Shown: piece after piece, positions 5,371-5,791 of the stretch
How positions within the stretch are numbered: position 1 is the first letter of the stretch
Layout: each line of letters begins with the position of its first letter
Assembly (NCBI GenBank): GCA_964343975.1
Contig: CAYFLU010000198.1
Location: 1 to 5,791, forward strand
Length of the DNA stretch: 5,791 nt
Direction: 5' to 3'
Source of the DNA: SCUN01 sp964343975
GTDB lineage: Bacteria > Acidobacteriota > Vicinamibacteria > Vicinamibacterales > SCN-69-37
The notes under the pieces: model-generated
The model's input: only the letters and a program-made list of their open reading frames with translations
Databases searched by the model: none
Told to the model about the DNA's origin: nothing
Made by a program: the position numbers and the translations under genes

Positions 5371-5791
5371 ATTGAAACGCGCCGCCGAGCATCAGCTTGC
5401 GGATGCGGCAGGCCGGAGCGCCATGCGAGATGTTCTGCGTCTGCGTCGGCTGCCCCTTGGCATCGCCGCCCGTGCCGAACATCTTGAACGTCGACGGATT
5501 GCCGACCGCATCCAGGCTGCCCCAGAAGTCGGTCGTGATCGCGTTGTAGGTCACGTTGGTCAACTGACGCGTGATCTTGCCGTTCTTCACTTCCCAGAAG
5601 CAGTCGCCGCCGAACTGGCCGTTGTACCGCTGCTGGTCGATCGAGTAGCTGCCGCGACCGTCGATCATCACGCCGTCCTTCGTGTCGGCGATGATCTCCT
5701 CGAGCGACGGGCCCTTCGGATCCGGATCCATGTGCACGTTCGGCATGCGCATGAACGGATACTGGCTCCAGCCGCTCGCCTGCGTGCACCC
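5369..5791 (-). CDS. Second TldD/PmbA-family protease, C-terminal fragment
   Basis: The C-terminal 140 residues of a second TldD-like protein; the start, any signal peptide and the HExxxH motif lie beyond the right edge. The open frame continues unbroken to the last base of the window. It aligns without gaps to residues 428-567 of the neighbouring protease, with about 40 differences by hand count (about 71% identity). Conserved blocks include GCTQAS, RMPNVH, DPKGP, SIDQQRYNGQFGG, LTNVTYNAITTDFW, GGDAKGQPTQ and the closing GGAFQ. The probable zinc-ligand cysteine is kept (HGAPAC), whereas the second cysteine of the neighbour (Cys562) is Leu here. It lies upstream of the complete gene on the same strand, 116 nt apart, so the two could be co-transcribed with this gene first. 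They could act as a pair, as TldD and PmbA do, but both resemble each other more than such a pair usually does. Confidence 0.9.
   Translation of the reverse strand, partial: GCTQASGWSQYPFMRMPNVHMDPDPKGPSLEEIIADTKDGVMIDGRGSYSIDQQRYNGQFGGDCFWEVKNGKITRQLTNVTYNAITTDFWGSLDAVGNPSTFKMFGTGGDAKGQPTQTQNISHGAPACRIRKLMLGGAFQ

Overview
This is a GC-rich bacterial window holding four complete or nearly complete protein genes and two genes cut by the window edges. No rRNA, tRNA, CRISPR array or transposase gene is visible. High GC, two twin-arginine (Tat) signal peptides and an exported TldD-like protease pair suggest a Gram-negative environmental bacterium. My best guess is an Acidobacteriota (Vicinamibacteria-like) genome, but that rests on general resemblance and not on any marker gene.

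Layout. Left edge (1-130, minus): the first 43 codons of a secreted protein with a Sec signal peptide and a Pro/Ala-rich start to the mature chain. It is divergent from the next gene across a 66-nt gap. At 197-967 (plus) is a Tat-exported DUF4159 protein. After 26 nt comes a two-gene module (plus): a membrane-anchored SGNH/GDSL-like protein (994-2040) and an MBOAT-family membrane O-acyltransferase (2037-3467). These two overlap by GTGA. Together they look like a cell-envelope or exopolysaccharide O-acylation pair: the MBOAT moves acyl groups across the membrane and the SGNH protein works on the outer side. The polymer that is modified is not encoded here.

At 3468-3548, between convergent genes, a long AT-rich hairpin (35-nt arms, 3-nt loop) fills almost the whole gap. 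On the minus strand, 3549-5252 encodes a complete TldD/PmbA-family zinc metalloprotease with a Tat signal and an unusual Gly/Arg/Phe-rich insertion. Upstream of it in the same orientation is a second TldD-like gene (5369 to the right edge, C-terminal 140 residues only), about 71% identical over the shared part. The 116-nt spacer between the two paralogues holds a large nested inverted repeat. Its inner part has the layout of a REP element (GTAG followed by a perfect GC-rich stem with a GTGA loop).

The most interesting points are the two intergenic palindromes, the Gly-rich insertion in an apparently exported TldD, and the tandem duplication of that protease. None proves a new system. The exported TldD pair with its structured intercistronic element is the best candidate for follow-up.
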